A DNA stretch of 64,000 nucleotides, from positions 26,317 through 90,316 of the forward strand of contig JAEPML010000019.1 in assembly GCA_017643925.1 (NCBI GenBank), written 5' to 3'. The notes beneath the pieces are model-generated. The model did no database searches. It had not been told where the DNA came from and was given only the letters and a program-made list of their open reading frames with translations. The position numbers and the translations under genes are program-made. The stretch is from Roseibium sp. (GTDB taxonomy: Bacteria; Pseudomonadota; Alphaproteobacteria; Rhizobiales; Stappiaceae). The first letter of the stretch is position 1. Each line of letters begins with the position of its first letter. Shown here piece after piece: positions 8,515 to 17,190 of the stretch.

Positions 8515-10329
8515 TTGGCTCAAAAACGCCGCTTCCATATCACGCCGACACTCACCACCGTCATCGGAACCTTCGTTGCCGTAACGGCTGCGCTTGTGCT
8601 CCTGGTCCAGGTGGCAACGTCAGAGAAAGTCGTCCGCTCACTGGGCGGCGAGCTGATCAATGTGGGGATGGATGCCCTCGAACAGGCTTTCTCCGAACAG
8701 ATCAAGGCCATCGAAGAAGCCGGGGCCTATACCGAAGCGGCGTTGAATTCGGGCGCAGTCCTCATCAGCAAACCCCAGGAAACCGAAGAATACCTGTTCG
8801 GGATGCTGTCTGCGATGGAGCATGTTTCCTTTGTCATCATTGCCGACAAGGACGGAAACTCGCTGCAGGTTGACCGTGGCAGCGGCGACGGTGTGTTGGT
8901 GCCGAACTTTGTTCCTGCAAGGCAAAAGGATCCCGCGCTTGCCAGGTTGATAGATGCCTCTGCACGCCAAACGGAAGCCTTCTGGACCGAGCCGCAGTTC
9001 CACAACGCGCGGCAGCACACCTATGTTACCCATGTCCAGCCGGTTCATGACAGAGGTGTCTTCGAGGGTGTGATTATCACGGCCATGTCGATGCACGGGC
9101 TCTCGGAGATTACGGCCGACATATCGACGGAGCTGGTAACCGTCTTCATGATCCATCCCGATGGCGGCAAGCTCGTCGCCCATCCACGCCTGCCCGATGT
9201 CTTCGACCGGCTGACCACGGTCTCGCCCCTCGTCGATCTGGAGCATTCCCCGGACGCATTCCTGGCAACGCTTCAGGAAACCAAGCGCGTCCGCGCATCA
9301 CGATACGGGATCGATGAGGGTCATGAATTGCGCGTTGGTTACGACGCGGATCAGCAGAAGCGGTTCATCATTCTGGAAAAGGGAGAGCATGCACCAGAGA
9401 GTTTGCCCGTTACCATCGGAGCGCACTTCCCCGCCGAAATTCTCGAACAACCGCTGGACCAGTTGTCAAATTCCATCCTGATCGGGATGGCCCTTCTCGG
9501 CGTGTCCCTTATCGGCGCGGGTTTGCTGGCGCACCGGATCAGCCTCCCAATAAGGCGTGTGGCCCACGGTGCGCGCGCAGTTGCGGAACTTGACCTGGAA
9601 AACACCCAGGAACTCCCTCCCAGCCGGGTGCGGGAACTTGACGACCTCGCCAGCGGCTTCAATTCGATGGTCGCGGGCCTGAATGCGTTTCGACGCTATG
9701 TGCCCAGGGCCCTGGTTCTCGAACTACTGAAGGAAGGGCGCGCCCATGCGCCACCGGAGGAACGCGAGGTCGCGGTACTTTTCACCGACATTGCAGGCTT
9801 CACATCGGCATCAGAGGGCATGTCCGCGCGCGATACGGCGGAATTCGTCAATCATCATCTGTCTCTGCTGGGACACGAAATCAGAAGCCGTGGCGGCACG
9901 ATCGACAAGTATATCGGCGACAGCGTGATGGCATTTTTCGGCGCCCCTCACCGGCTTGAAAATCCCGCAGAACTTGCCGCACAGGCAGCCATCGGCATGG
10001 ACGTGGCAATCAGGGCAGATAACGCTGAACGCGCAAAACGCGGCCTGGCGCCTGTCAGGGTTCGAATAGGCCTGCATGTAGGGCCACTCATTGTCGGTGA
10101 CATCGGTGCCCCGGACCGGGTCAACTACACGGTGATTGGCGACACCGTGAACGTGGCCGCGAGACTGGAAAGCCTTGGCACGGAAATTGACGACAAGGCC
10201 GAGGTCATCATCCTGGTGTCCAAGGCTGTTGCGGACCTTCTGTCGTCCGATTTCAAGCTGCAGCCCGTCGGCAAACACAAGGTGAAAGGCAAGCAGAACG
10301 AGATCGAGGTCGTCCGGCTGGTCCCCTGA
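8515..10329 (+). CDS. Membrane sensor adenylate cyclase, class III (tandem copy 1)
   Basis: A 604-residue receptor cyclase. Order: TM1 (about 14-36), an extracytoplasmic sensor of about 270 residues, TM2 (LIGMALLGVSLIGAGLLAH), a HAMP linker starting RISLPIRR, then a class III cyclase domain from about 410. The domain has FTDIAGFTSASEGM and IDKYIGDSVMAFFGAP (the two metal aspartates and a purine-contact Lys) and YTVIGDTVNVAARLES (transition-state Asn/Arg). All catalytic positions look intact, so ATP to cAMP is expected. TTG 8515 is chosen over TTG 8497. It aligns with the start of the downstream paralogue, shares its upstream AACCGGGCAG, and gives both proteins exactly 604 residues. Confidence 0.92.
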   Translation: MAQKRRFHITPTLTTVIGTFVAVTAALVLLVQVATSEKVVRSLGGELINVGMDALEQAFSEQIKAIEEAGAYTEAALNSGAVLISKPQETEEYLFGMLSAMEHVSFVIIADKDGNSLQVDRGSGDGVLVPNFVPARQKDPALARLIDASARQTEAFWTEPQFHNARQHTYVTHVQPVHDRGVFEGVIITAMSMHGLSEITADISTELVTVFMIHPDGGKLVAHPRLPDVFDRLTTVSPLVDLEHSPDAFLATLQETKRVRASRYGIDEGHELRVGYDADQQKRFIILEKGEHAPESLPVTIGAHFPAEILEQPLDQLSNSILIGMALLGVSLIGAGLLAHRISLPIRRVAHGARAVAELDLENTQELPPSRVRELDDLASGFNSMVAGLNAFRRYVPRALVLELLKEGRAHAPPEEREVAVLFTDIAGFTSASEGMSARDTAEFVNHHLSLLGHEIRSRGGTIDKYIGDSVMAFFGAPHRLENPAELAAQAAIGMDVAIRADNAERAKRGLAPVRVRIGLHVGPLIVGDIGAPDRVNYTVIGDTVNVAARLESLGTEIDDKAEVIILVSKAVADLLSSDFKLQPVGKHKVKGKQNEIEVVRLVP

Positions 10330-10487
10330 CGCCTGGCACACAGCAACACCTGATCCGCGCGCGCCAGGTCTTCCTTCACACAAACCGTTTGCACTGTTCA
10401 TGTGGTTCTGGAAAAGGTAGGCGGATGGCAATCATCTGTTGTCAATGAACCGACCAAACAGTCGGCAGCACTTAACCGGGGCAGATC

Positions 10488-12302
10488 GTGTCGCAACACA
10501 GGAAACTCTTCATAACCCCGACACTGGCCACGGTGATCGGTTCGTTCGTGTTCGTGACTGCGGCGGCCATACTTGTCATCTTGTCAGCCACGTCTTCGAC
10601 AGTCGTGCGGCAGCTTGGCGGCGAAATCGTCGAAATCGGCATGGAATCGGCCGAAATCGCCTTCATTGAGCAATTGCATGCCATCACCTCGACCGCGGAA
10701 TATACGAAGGTGTCGGTCGAAAGTCTGGAACTTCCCCTCGATGATCCCGATCTCCTGATCACCTATCTCTATGGCACGCTCGCTCCAATGGAACATGTCT
10801 CCTTCATGGTTCTGGTCGATCCGGACGGAGAAGGCGTCGACGTCGATCGCGGCGATGCGGAAGGATCCTTGCTCGCTGGTGAAGTCGACCTGAAGAATGA
10901 CATCCCGGCATTGGTGCCCCTCGTCGAAAAAGCCGCGACACAAGACGATGCGTTTTGGAGCGATGCGCTCTATATGCCGAGCCGGGAACACACCTATTTT
11001 GTCTTCACCCAGCCGCTCAGCGCGGAAAAGGAGCATGTCGGCAGCCTCCTGATCGGCATGTCCCTGGACAGGGTGTCAGAAGTCACCTGGCACATCTCCA
11101 CCGACGATATCATGGTGTTTCTGATGAAGGAGGGATCGCACGAGATTATCGCGCATCCCGAGCTGCACCAGAGTTTCGACAGTCTGAGCGCGGAATCACC
11201 GCTCGTGCATGTCCGGCACGTTTCCGACGCCTTCCTGCGCGATTTCGAGCAAATGCAGAAGCTGGAGAATTCCTCCTTCGACATATCGGAGGATCTCGAT
11301 CTCCATGTCGGTTTCGACCAGAACGGTGAGAAGCGCTTTGTAATCGTCGAGGAGAAAAACGAGAACCTGCGAGGCTTGCCTGTGCGTATCGGGGTGCATT
11401 TTCCCGCGCAGTTTCTGGACCAGCCGCTGCATCAGCTCATAACCGCAGCCGTGGCTGGGCTGGTCCTGCTGCTGCTGTCACTTCTCGGAGCGATCATGCT
11501 GGCGAAGCGCATCGCGCAGCCCATGCGCAGGGCTTCAAATGCGGCAAACGAGGTCGCTAAACTGAACCTTGGTGCAGTGAACGCATTGCCCACCAGCGTC
11601 ATTAGGGAACTGGATGACCTCTCCAAGGGTTTCAATGCCATGGTGGGCGGCCTCACCGCCTTCAACCGCTATGTTCCCAAAACGCTGGTGCAAAAGCTGT
11701 TGAGCGAAGGCCGTGCCGAAGCCCCTCCGGAGGAGCGCGAGGTTGCGGTTCTTTTCACCGATATCGCCGGGTTCACATCTGCTTCCGAGGGCATGTCGGC
11801 AACCGAAACAGCCGCGTTCGTCAATCACCACCTGTCCCTACTTGGCGCAGAAATCACCAAGCAGGACGGCACGATCGACAAGTATATCGGCGACAGTGTC
11901 ATGGCTTTCTGGGGAGCTCCCGAACGCCTGGACAATCCGGCTGAACCCGCCGCCAGAGCTGCCCTTGGAATGGCAGCAGCCATTCGTGCAGACAATGAAA
12001 AACGCCGCTCAAATGGACTGCTACCCGTGCGGATCCGTATCGGGTTGCATCTTGGTCCCCTCGTGGTCGGTGATATCGGTGCGCCCGAACGCGTCAATTA
12101 CACGGTGATCGGTGACACCGTGAACGCCGCCTCACGGCTGGAAAGCCTCGGCAAGGAGATTGACGACACGGCCGAAGTCGTGATCCTCGCTTCGCAGGAG
12201 ATCACCGACAAACTGTCGGGCGACATCGCGATGCAGCCGATTGGACCGCAGATCGTCAAGGGCAAGTCCGAACCTCTGGAAGTTGTCCGGCTGCTGGGCT
12301 GA
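10488..12302 (+). CDS. Membrane sensor adenylate cyclase, class III (tandem copy 2)
   Basis: Paralogue of the preceding gene, also 604 residues and with the same layout: TM1, large extracytoplasmic sensor, TM2 (AAVAGLVLLLLSLLGAIMLA), HAMP, class III cyclase. The catalytic motifs FTDIAGFTSASEGMSA, IDKYIGDSVMAFWGAP and YTVIGDTVNAASRLES are complete. The cyclase and membrane-proximal parts are nearly identical between copies, while the sensor segment diverges; the two may respond to different cues. Start is GTG 10488 with GGGGCAG upstream. It is separated from copy 1 by 158 bp without a visible terminator, so readthrough is possible. Confidence 0.92.
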   Translation: MSQHRKLFITPTLATVIGSFVFVTAAAILVILSATSSTVVRQLGGEIVEIGMESAEIAFIEQLHAITSTAEYTKVSVESLELPLDDPDLLITYLYGTLAPMEHVSFMVLVDPDGEGVDVDRGDAEGSLLAGEVDLKNDIPALVPLVEKAATQDDAFWSDALYMPSREHTYFVFTQPLSAEKEHVGSLLIGMSLDRVSEVTWHISTDDIMVFLMKEGSHEIIAHPELHQSFDSLSAESPLVHVRHVSDAFLRDFEQMQKLENSSFDISEDLDLHVGFDQNGEKRFVIVEEKNENLRGLPVRIGVHFPAQFLDQPLHQLITAAVAGLVLLLLSLLGAIMLAKRIAQPMRRASNAANEVAKLNLGAVNALPTSVIRELDDLSKGFNAMVGGLTAFNRYVPKTLVQKLLSEGRAEAPPEEREVAVLFTDIAGFTSASEGMSATETAAFVNHHLSLLGAEITKQDGTIDKYIGDSVMAFWGAPERLDNPAEPAARAALGMAAAIRADNEKRRSNGLLPVRIRIGLHLGPLVVGDIGAPERVNYTVIGDTVNAASRLESLGKEIDDTAEVVILASQEITDKLSGDIAMQPIGPQIVKGKSEPLEVVRLLG

Positions 12303-12306
12303 TGGC

Positions 12307-12990
12307 TCAACTGCCGGTCAGCAGGGCCAGCGCCAGGTAACTAGCCATGCCATAAAGGCAAAGGAGGCTGAGACTCATGAACAGCCCGCGCACGCCGTCC
12401 TTGCCTGCCAAGAAACCGTAAGTGTGCCCAAGACGCGCAACTGCAAAGCCTGCGATTCAGACAAAGGCCGCAAAAGCGGGTGGAGATACCAGCGCAAACA
12501 CGACGCCGAGAAACGCAAAATAGACCGTGTTTTCCGTGGCATTGCGATGGGTATTGTGGCGCCGCTCAAGCTCTTCCAGACCCTTTTGATCTGCCTGCGA
12601 ACGGCTTTTGCCGGCCGCCGTCCACTCTTCGGGCGTCGCGTAGAGCTCAAATCGGCTCCGGGTCAGTTCCGTGCTCGTCATCAGCCAGCTGTGATTGGCC
12701 AGCAGCCCCGCCGCTGCGACTGTCAGCGCGACGAAAATTTCCCGCGTCGGAAGCGAAGGCTCCAACGGCTGAACTCCGAAGAGAAACAGGTTTACACCCA
12801 GGCTGATCACCAACAATGCAAAGGGATAGGCAACCACGATCAAGCGTAATTTCTGCTTGCGTGCATTTTTTTCTGCATCAGTGATGGGACCACCCTCCAG
12901 GACAAATTTCTTTTTTGAAACAAATGCAAAGACGCCCTCAAGATAGGCGATTTGCTCGCGAAAACCAGCCCTCCGGATCCGGATGAACAA
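12307..12990 (-). pseudogene. MAPEG-family membrane protein, interrupted by an in-frame TGA
   Basis: The frame codes for a MAPEG-like membrane protein with HNTHRNATENTVYFAFLGVVFAL (family N-x-x-EN motif) and hydrophobic helices. At 12457-12459 a TGA interrupts it. The same frame continues for 49 codons with typical MAPEG C-terminal sequence (IAGFAVARLGHTYGFLAG, then a last hydrophobic helix) to a TGA at 12307-12309. The 5' end also looks damaged: a perfect GGAGGG (12893-12898) is followed at the right distance by ATC ACT GAT instead of ATG ACT GAT (12883-12885). The only upstream in-frame start is TTG 12990, which has a poor site. A decayed gene is the simplest reading; readthrough or sequencing error are alternatives. 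Confidence 0.75.
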
Positions 12991-13088
12991 TTCCTGAATG
13001 CAGCATTCAGCGCGAGTTCCACCGCCGCTGGCTAGCGTCCACCTGTCTTCAAGAACACGGCACAGCCACCAAACAGGAGTTCGTTAAA

Positions 13089-13523
13089 ATGTTTCGCAAG
13101 CTGATCATCACCACCACCACCGTCCTTGCTCTTTCCGCGGCAGCCCTGCCCGCCAGTGCCAATGGCATCAATATCGAGCAATTCGGTTTCGGCAATGTCA
13201 CCGGGGGCACCCAGAACGGCTTCAACAACCTGATCGGCATTTTCCAGGATGGTCACCACAATGAAGGTCTCAGCCGACAGTTTGGCAACGGCAACACAGC
13301 CGCCATCGGCCAGACCGGCGCACACAATTTCGCTGATACCTGGCAGAACGGTTTCGGCAATTCCGCCGGCGTCGGCCAGTTCGGCACCGACCACAACGCG
13401 ATCCTGACGCAGGACGGCAATGGCAACATTGCGGCCGGTGTCCAGGTTGGACACGGATGCGACGCTTCGGTCAACCAGGCCGGGTCCGGCAATGTTGCGG
13501 CCTTTGTCCAGACCTGCCCCTGA
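13089..13523 (+). CDS. Curlin-repeat amyloid subunit, CsgA/CsgB-like (first copy)
   Basis: A 144-residue secreted protein. A signal peptide ends at ALPASA, then about ten imperfect 11-residue units of the form Q-x-G-x-x-N follow (IEQFGFGN, TQNGFNN, FQDGHHN, RQFGNGN, GQTGAHN, WQNGFGN, GQFGTDHN, TQDGNGN, NQAGSGN). This is the curlin repeat signature; in curli each unit forms one strand-loop-strand of a beta-solenoid amyloid. Two Cys residues occur near the C terminus (GHGCDAS, VQTC), unusual for curlins. It is first in a set of three short genes in one direction with csgH-like and a second curlin gene. Confidence 0.85.
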   Translation: MFRKLIITTTTVLALSAAALPASANGINIEQFGFGNVTGGTQNGFNNLIGIFQDGHHNEGLSRQFGNGNTAAIGQTGAHNFADTWQNGFGNSAGVGQFGTDHNAILTQDGNGNIAAGVQVGHGCDASVNQAGSGNVAAFVQTCP

Positions 13524-13602
13524 TCACATCCAAAAGAGATCCAGTCCCAAGTCTTCGGTGGCTCACCAGTCGCCACCGAAGGGATCACAAGGAGACTTTC
13601 CA

Positions 13603-13992
13603 ATGCCCTCTTTCGCCAAAATCGGACTTCTGACCACATTGTTGGCCGCAGGTGCTGCCTACCAGGCGACATCCGATACGAACGCCCATGAGACGCAGCA
13701 CGACATCGCCTGCCTGATCGAGGCGAGCACTTCCGCCGGGACCACGACGCTCACCGGGATTGTCAGGGGAGCTCCGGGTGAAAGTGGTCAATACAGGCTC
13801 TCCATCTCGGGAGGCGATGGCCGCAACAGCACACGCACGAGCCAGGGGGGCGCCTTTTCCATAGCACCAAACGGCGAGGCTCAAACCGGTGTCGTCCGCC
13901 TGTCCAGCGGTGGTGTTTACGACGCCGACATGCAGATCTCAAAAGGTGGCGAAACCCACACCTGCAGCACGCGTATCGGCGACCGTATCTGA
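13603..13992 (+). CDS. csgH: CsgH-like curli chaperone/assembly protein
   Basis: A 129-residue secreted protein with AAGGAG eleven bases upstream of ATG 13603. After a signal-like N terminus (IGLLTTLLAAGAAYQATS) it has a single small beta-rich domain: IACLIEASTSAGTTTLTGIV, GESGQYRLSISGGDG, a QGGAFSIAPNGE segment and C-terminal HTCSTRIGDRI. The cysteine pair and strand pattern match CsgH, the alphaproteobacterial relative of CsgC. It is thought to keep curlin subunits from aggregating in the periplasm. Its place between two curlin-repeat genes supports the assignment. Identification is by pattern, not by search. Confidence 0.72.
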   Translation: MPSFAKIGLLTTLLAAGAAYQATSDTNAHETQHDIACLIEASTSAGTTTLTGIVRGAPGESGQYRLSISGGDGRNSTRTSQGGAFSIAPNGEAQTGVVRLSSGGVYDADMQISKGGETHTCSTRIGDRI

Positions 13993-14022
13993 AAAAAACA
14001 AACTCTTTGAAGGATTTACATC

Positions 14023-14427
14023 ATGCGCTCCGCAATGAAAAAAGCCACGCTCGCAGCCCTCATGCTGGGTACCCTGTCCACGGCCCCTGCCCTTGCAGGC
14101 GGTTCGTTTTCCATCACGCTCACACCGCAGAACGCGGAACAGGAACAATTGATGCGAGCGGGTCTCTTTGCTGCCGGCGTCGCCAACGACATGAGCAAGC
14201 AGGGCGGCATCAAGCAGAATGGTTTCGGCAATGTGGCGGGCGTCTTGCAAAACGGCTTTGGAAACCACGGGCTCGTTGTTCAGGAAGGCAATGGTCACAA
14301 CGGAACCATCCAGCAACATGGCAACAATCACGCCTACGGCCTGTTTCAGTTCGGCAAGAACACCAACGGCCACGTCGTTCAGAACGGGTACGGTCAGACT
14401 GGAACCACGTTCCAGTTCGGATGGTAG
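14023..14427 (+). CDS. Curlin-repeat protein, CsgA/CsgB-like (second copy)
   Basis: A 134-residue secreted protein with a signal peptide (TLAALMLGTLSTAPALA). A ~45-residue non-repeat linker follows (SFSITLTPQNAEQEQLMRAG), then six or seven curlin units (IKQNGFGN, VLQNGFGN, VVQEGNGHN, IQQHGNNH, LFQFGKNTN, VVQNGYGQ, ending TFQFGW). The start has GAAGGAT nine bases upstream; ATG 14035 is a second option. The separate N-terminal segment and aromatic C terminus could make it the nucleator (CsgB role), but the two roles cannot be told apart from sequence alone. It follows the CsgH-like gene by 30 bp, so the two are probably cotranscribed. Confidence 0.83.
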   Translation: MRSAMKKATLAALMLGTLSTAPALAGGSFSITLTPQNAEQEQLMRAGLFAAGVANDMSKQGGIKQNGFGNVAGVLQNGFGNHGLVVQEGNGHNGTIQQHGNNHAYGLFQFGKNTNGHVVQNGYGQTGTTFQFGW

Positions 14428-14555
14428 GACTAGGTCAGCCTCTGCACATTTTCCGTACGACCAATGCAATTGCCGGGTAAGGTTGGCTGTGACGCCCCCC
14501 TTTCAGCCCGGCAACTGCCTGTTCCAGCGAGTGATTTCGCCTCGCCCTGGCTTCC

Positions 14556-16700
14556 TCAAGCCGCACTTGTCGCAGCAACGCCGTCAAGGAATGTCGACAC
14601 CCGCTGACGCACCAGGTCAGTCTGTTCCTCAACGGAAACAGCCGACGCCAGAACCGAAGACGCAGAGCTGTTGGTCTGCGTGATCGCCTGCGACACTTCC
14701 TCAACATTATGGGACGCATTCTGGGTGCCGTTCGCAGCCCTGACAGCGTTTTGCGAAATTTCCTGAACCGCCTGGTCCTGCTGTTCAATTGCAGAAGAAA
14801 TCTGCTCCGACATTTGCTGAACATCCTCGACCGTCGTCACGATGCGGGAAATCGAACCGACGATCTTGTCGGTCGCTGCCTGGACACCGGCGACCTGGCT
14901 CGAGATCTCATCGGTTGCCTTGGCCGTCTGCATGGCGAGGCCCTTGACCTCCGCCGCTACAACAGCAAAGCCCTTGCCCGCTTCTCCGGCCCTCGCAGCT
15001 TCGATGGTCGCATTCAATGCCAGAAGATTTGTCTGCTCGGCGACATCGCTGATCAGGCTGACCACAGATCCGATCTTGCTGGTCGACTGTGCCAGCAACT
15101 CAATGTCGGTATTGGTTGCGGCCGCCTCCTCCGCCGCAGTCTGGATGACGGTGCTGGAGTTCGACACCTGTTCCATCATCGTACGGATCGACGCGCTCAA
15201 CTCTTCGGTCGCTGCGGCGACATTTTCAACACTGTGCGATGCCGCCTGGGAGGAGTTCAGGGTCTCCTGCACTCGCCCGGCACTGCCCTCGGCGGTTTCA
15301 CTCAACTCGCCGGCGGTCTCGTTCATGGCGTTGGCGGTTTCAGCCATGGAAGACAGGGCACTATTGATCTCCGTGTTGAAGTCACTGATCAGTCCCTCGA
15401 TCTTCTCCTGGCGCTTGGCCCGCCTGATATGACCGAGCTTGCGTTCCTCGGCCATTTTCTCGTTTTCAATCAGACTGTCCCTGAAGAACTTGACTGCCCG
15501 TGCCATCTGACCGATCTCGTCATTCGGTCTGGTGTCGATCGAGACACTGTCCGTATTGCCTTCCGCCAGCGATTTCATGGCCGACACAAGTGCCGAAATC
15601 GGGTTGGTTATGGACCGCGCCATCAAGAACGCACCGGCTGCCGTCAGTGCCAGAACCGCAAGACTGATCAACATGATCCTGTCCCGAAGCGTGTTCAGGG
15701 ATGCAAACACTTTGTCCGCGGCCTGCATTGAGATGATGGCCCATTTGTTGTTGCCGAATTCAATCGGCACACCGATCGTCAGCGCTTCAAGACCTGCTTC
15801 GGTGGCGCTCGTTGCGGTCGAAATGCGGCCACCCAGGGCAGCTTCAACCACATCCCCTTTGGCCATCGTACCGATACCGAACTTTTCCGCGTTTTCGGGA
15901 CTGCGCGCCCACACCCGGCCTTCGGCTCCGGCCAGGAGGACCAGCATGTCTGTTGCCTGCTTCTTGTCCGCTCTCACGATGTCCTGGAAAACCGTGTGCG
16001 GCACCTCAAAGGCAATGACGCCGATCTTTTCTCCCCAGTTGACGATCGGGGCAGCCGCGTAGACCGAACCACTAGGCGACTGCCTGGTCGCAATGAAGTC
16101 GGAGGTCACGGCGGTGTTCTCATCCAGAGCGATGGCTTTTGCAAAAAGCTCGGAGACAATTTGCAGGTCACCCGCGGCCTCGTCGGCCTTGACGGCGAAA
16201 ACGTCGGTCTTGTTCACCGAGTAGAGAAGCTGGCCTTCTCCATCGAACAGCCAGACGTCGCCATAATTCTGCCGGTCGGCGAGTTCCCGGAACCAGGGGT
16301 GAAACTTTTCGTGCATGCGGTCGTATTGATCAGATCCCGCCTTGTCGAGGGTTCGTCGCTCCTCGGGCGCAACCCCGGCATCGGTCATGTATTTTCTGCG
16401 GAGCGTCTCAAGAGGATCGCCTTCCAGTTTCTTCGCCGAAGAGGCAAAGTTCTGGATCGCCTGGATTGTGGTGGGGTTCTGCGCATTGAACCGGATGTCC
16501 TTGTCGAGCGAAACCAGATTCTTTTGGACCTCGCTGGCCATATGCCGGGCATCGATGATCATGCTCTGTGTCGTCAGCTTCTGAACGTCATCGGCGGCCG
16601 ACCAATAGGCCAGCAACGCGACGTTTGAGATCGAGACAGCAACGAAGGCGCCGATGATCAACGGCAGCCGGATCGAGATTTTCGTATTCCGCAACATCAC
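14556..16700 (-). CDS. Methyl-accepting chemotaxis protein with Cache-type sensor
   Basis: A 714-residue chemoreceptor. TM1 is at about 13-35. A periplasmic Cache-like sensor spans about 36-340 and includes YGDVWLFDGEGQLLYSVNKT and VNWGEKIGVIAFEVPH. TM2 is LISLAVLALTAAGAFLMA. HAMP begins RSITNPISALVSAM. The methyl-accepting helical bundle has its tip at EQTNLLALNATIEAARAGEA followed by GKGFAVVAAEVKGLA. No C-terminal CheR-docking pentapeptide is seen (it ends DGVAATSAA). The ligand is unknown. The gene stands alone, without che genes nearby, and the long AT-rich region upstream should hold its promoter. Confidence 0.93.
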   Translation of the reverse strand: MMLRNTKISIRLPLIIGAFVAVSISNVALLAYWSAADDVQKLTTQSMIIDARHMASEVQKNLVSLDKDIRFNAQNPTTIQAIQNFASSAKKLEGDPLETLRRKYMTDAGVAPEERRTLDKAGSDQYDRMHEKFHPWFRELADRQNYGDVWLFDGEGQLLYSVNKTDVFAVKADEAAGDLQIVSELFAKAIALDENTAVTSDFIATRQSPSGSVYAAAPIVNWGEKIGVIAFEVPHTVFQDIVRADKKQATDMLVLLAGAEGRVWARSPENAEKFGIGTMAKGDVVEAALGGRISTATSATEAGLEALTIGVPIEFGNNKWAIISMQAADKVFASLNTLRDRIMLISLAVLALTAAGAFLMARSITNPISALVSAMKSLAEGNTDSVSIDTRPNDEIGQMARAVKFFRDSLIENEKMAEERKLGHIRRAKRQEKIEGLISDFNTEINSALSSMAETANAMNETAGELSETAEGSAGRVQETLNSSQAASHSVENVAAATEELSASIRTMMEQVSNSSTVIQTAAEEAAATNTDIELLAQSTSKIGSVVSLISDVAEQTNLLALNATIEAARAGEAGKGFAVVAAEVKGLAMQTAKATDEISSQVAGVQAATDKIVGSISRIVTTVEDVQQMSEQISSAIEQQDQAVQEISQNAVRAANGTQNASHNVEEVSQAITQTNSSASSVLASAVSVEEQTDLVRQRVSTFLDGVAATSAA

Positions 16701-17190
16701 ACATCCCCCAGTTCATGGTGATGCGTAAAACTAGCCATAAGTCGAAAATGAAATGTTAATTGTTGGAATCGATTGCAATCTCACACAAAGTGAAATCGAA
16801 TTAGAATTCGCGATTTTCTCCATATAAATAGCTGTTTTTCTAGCAGTTTTCTATTTCAGTTTTTGAAAGAAACTCAGATTTTGAGTTAATTTTTGCAACC
16901 GATTTCATTTTCTGTTTCATCGAAAACTTGTCCCGAATTCCAACCTGCCAACTGATTCTCCCCCCCCGAGCTTGTCGCCTCCGGGTCGATTCAGGCTTTT
17001 CACGGGACACGCAGGGGCTCTCGGGAACGGCGAGACGATCAATCGTTTCTCTCGGTTAGTTGAGCAGCTGTGTGAACACTCTCGGGAGCGTTTCGTTCAG
17101 GTCAGACGTTGTTGTGTCTGACGAGAAAAACAGTCGTTTCAGCGATCACGATCATCTGGACCGAGAACACTCAGACAACCGGAGCAGGAC
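16701..17190. other. AT-rich intergenic region with a C8 run
   Basis: About 490 bp without a gene. Bases 16740-16930 are conspicuously AT-rich against the GC-rich surroundings. The stretch holds several short repeated words (TTTCAG/TTTTGA, GAAATCGA-like) and, at about 16962, an uninterrupted run of eight C. It should carry the promoters of the divergent chemoreceptor and DM13 genes. No RNA or coding signal is evident. Confidence 0.55.

Noticed and set aside
12457..12459. TGA as a selenocysteine codon in the MAPEG gene
   Set aside because: The start codon is also lost and no selenocysteine insertion hairpin was evident after the TGA; a pseudogene is simpler.
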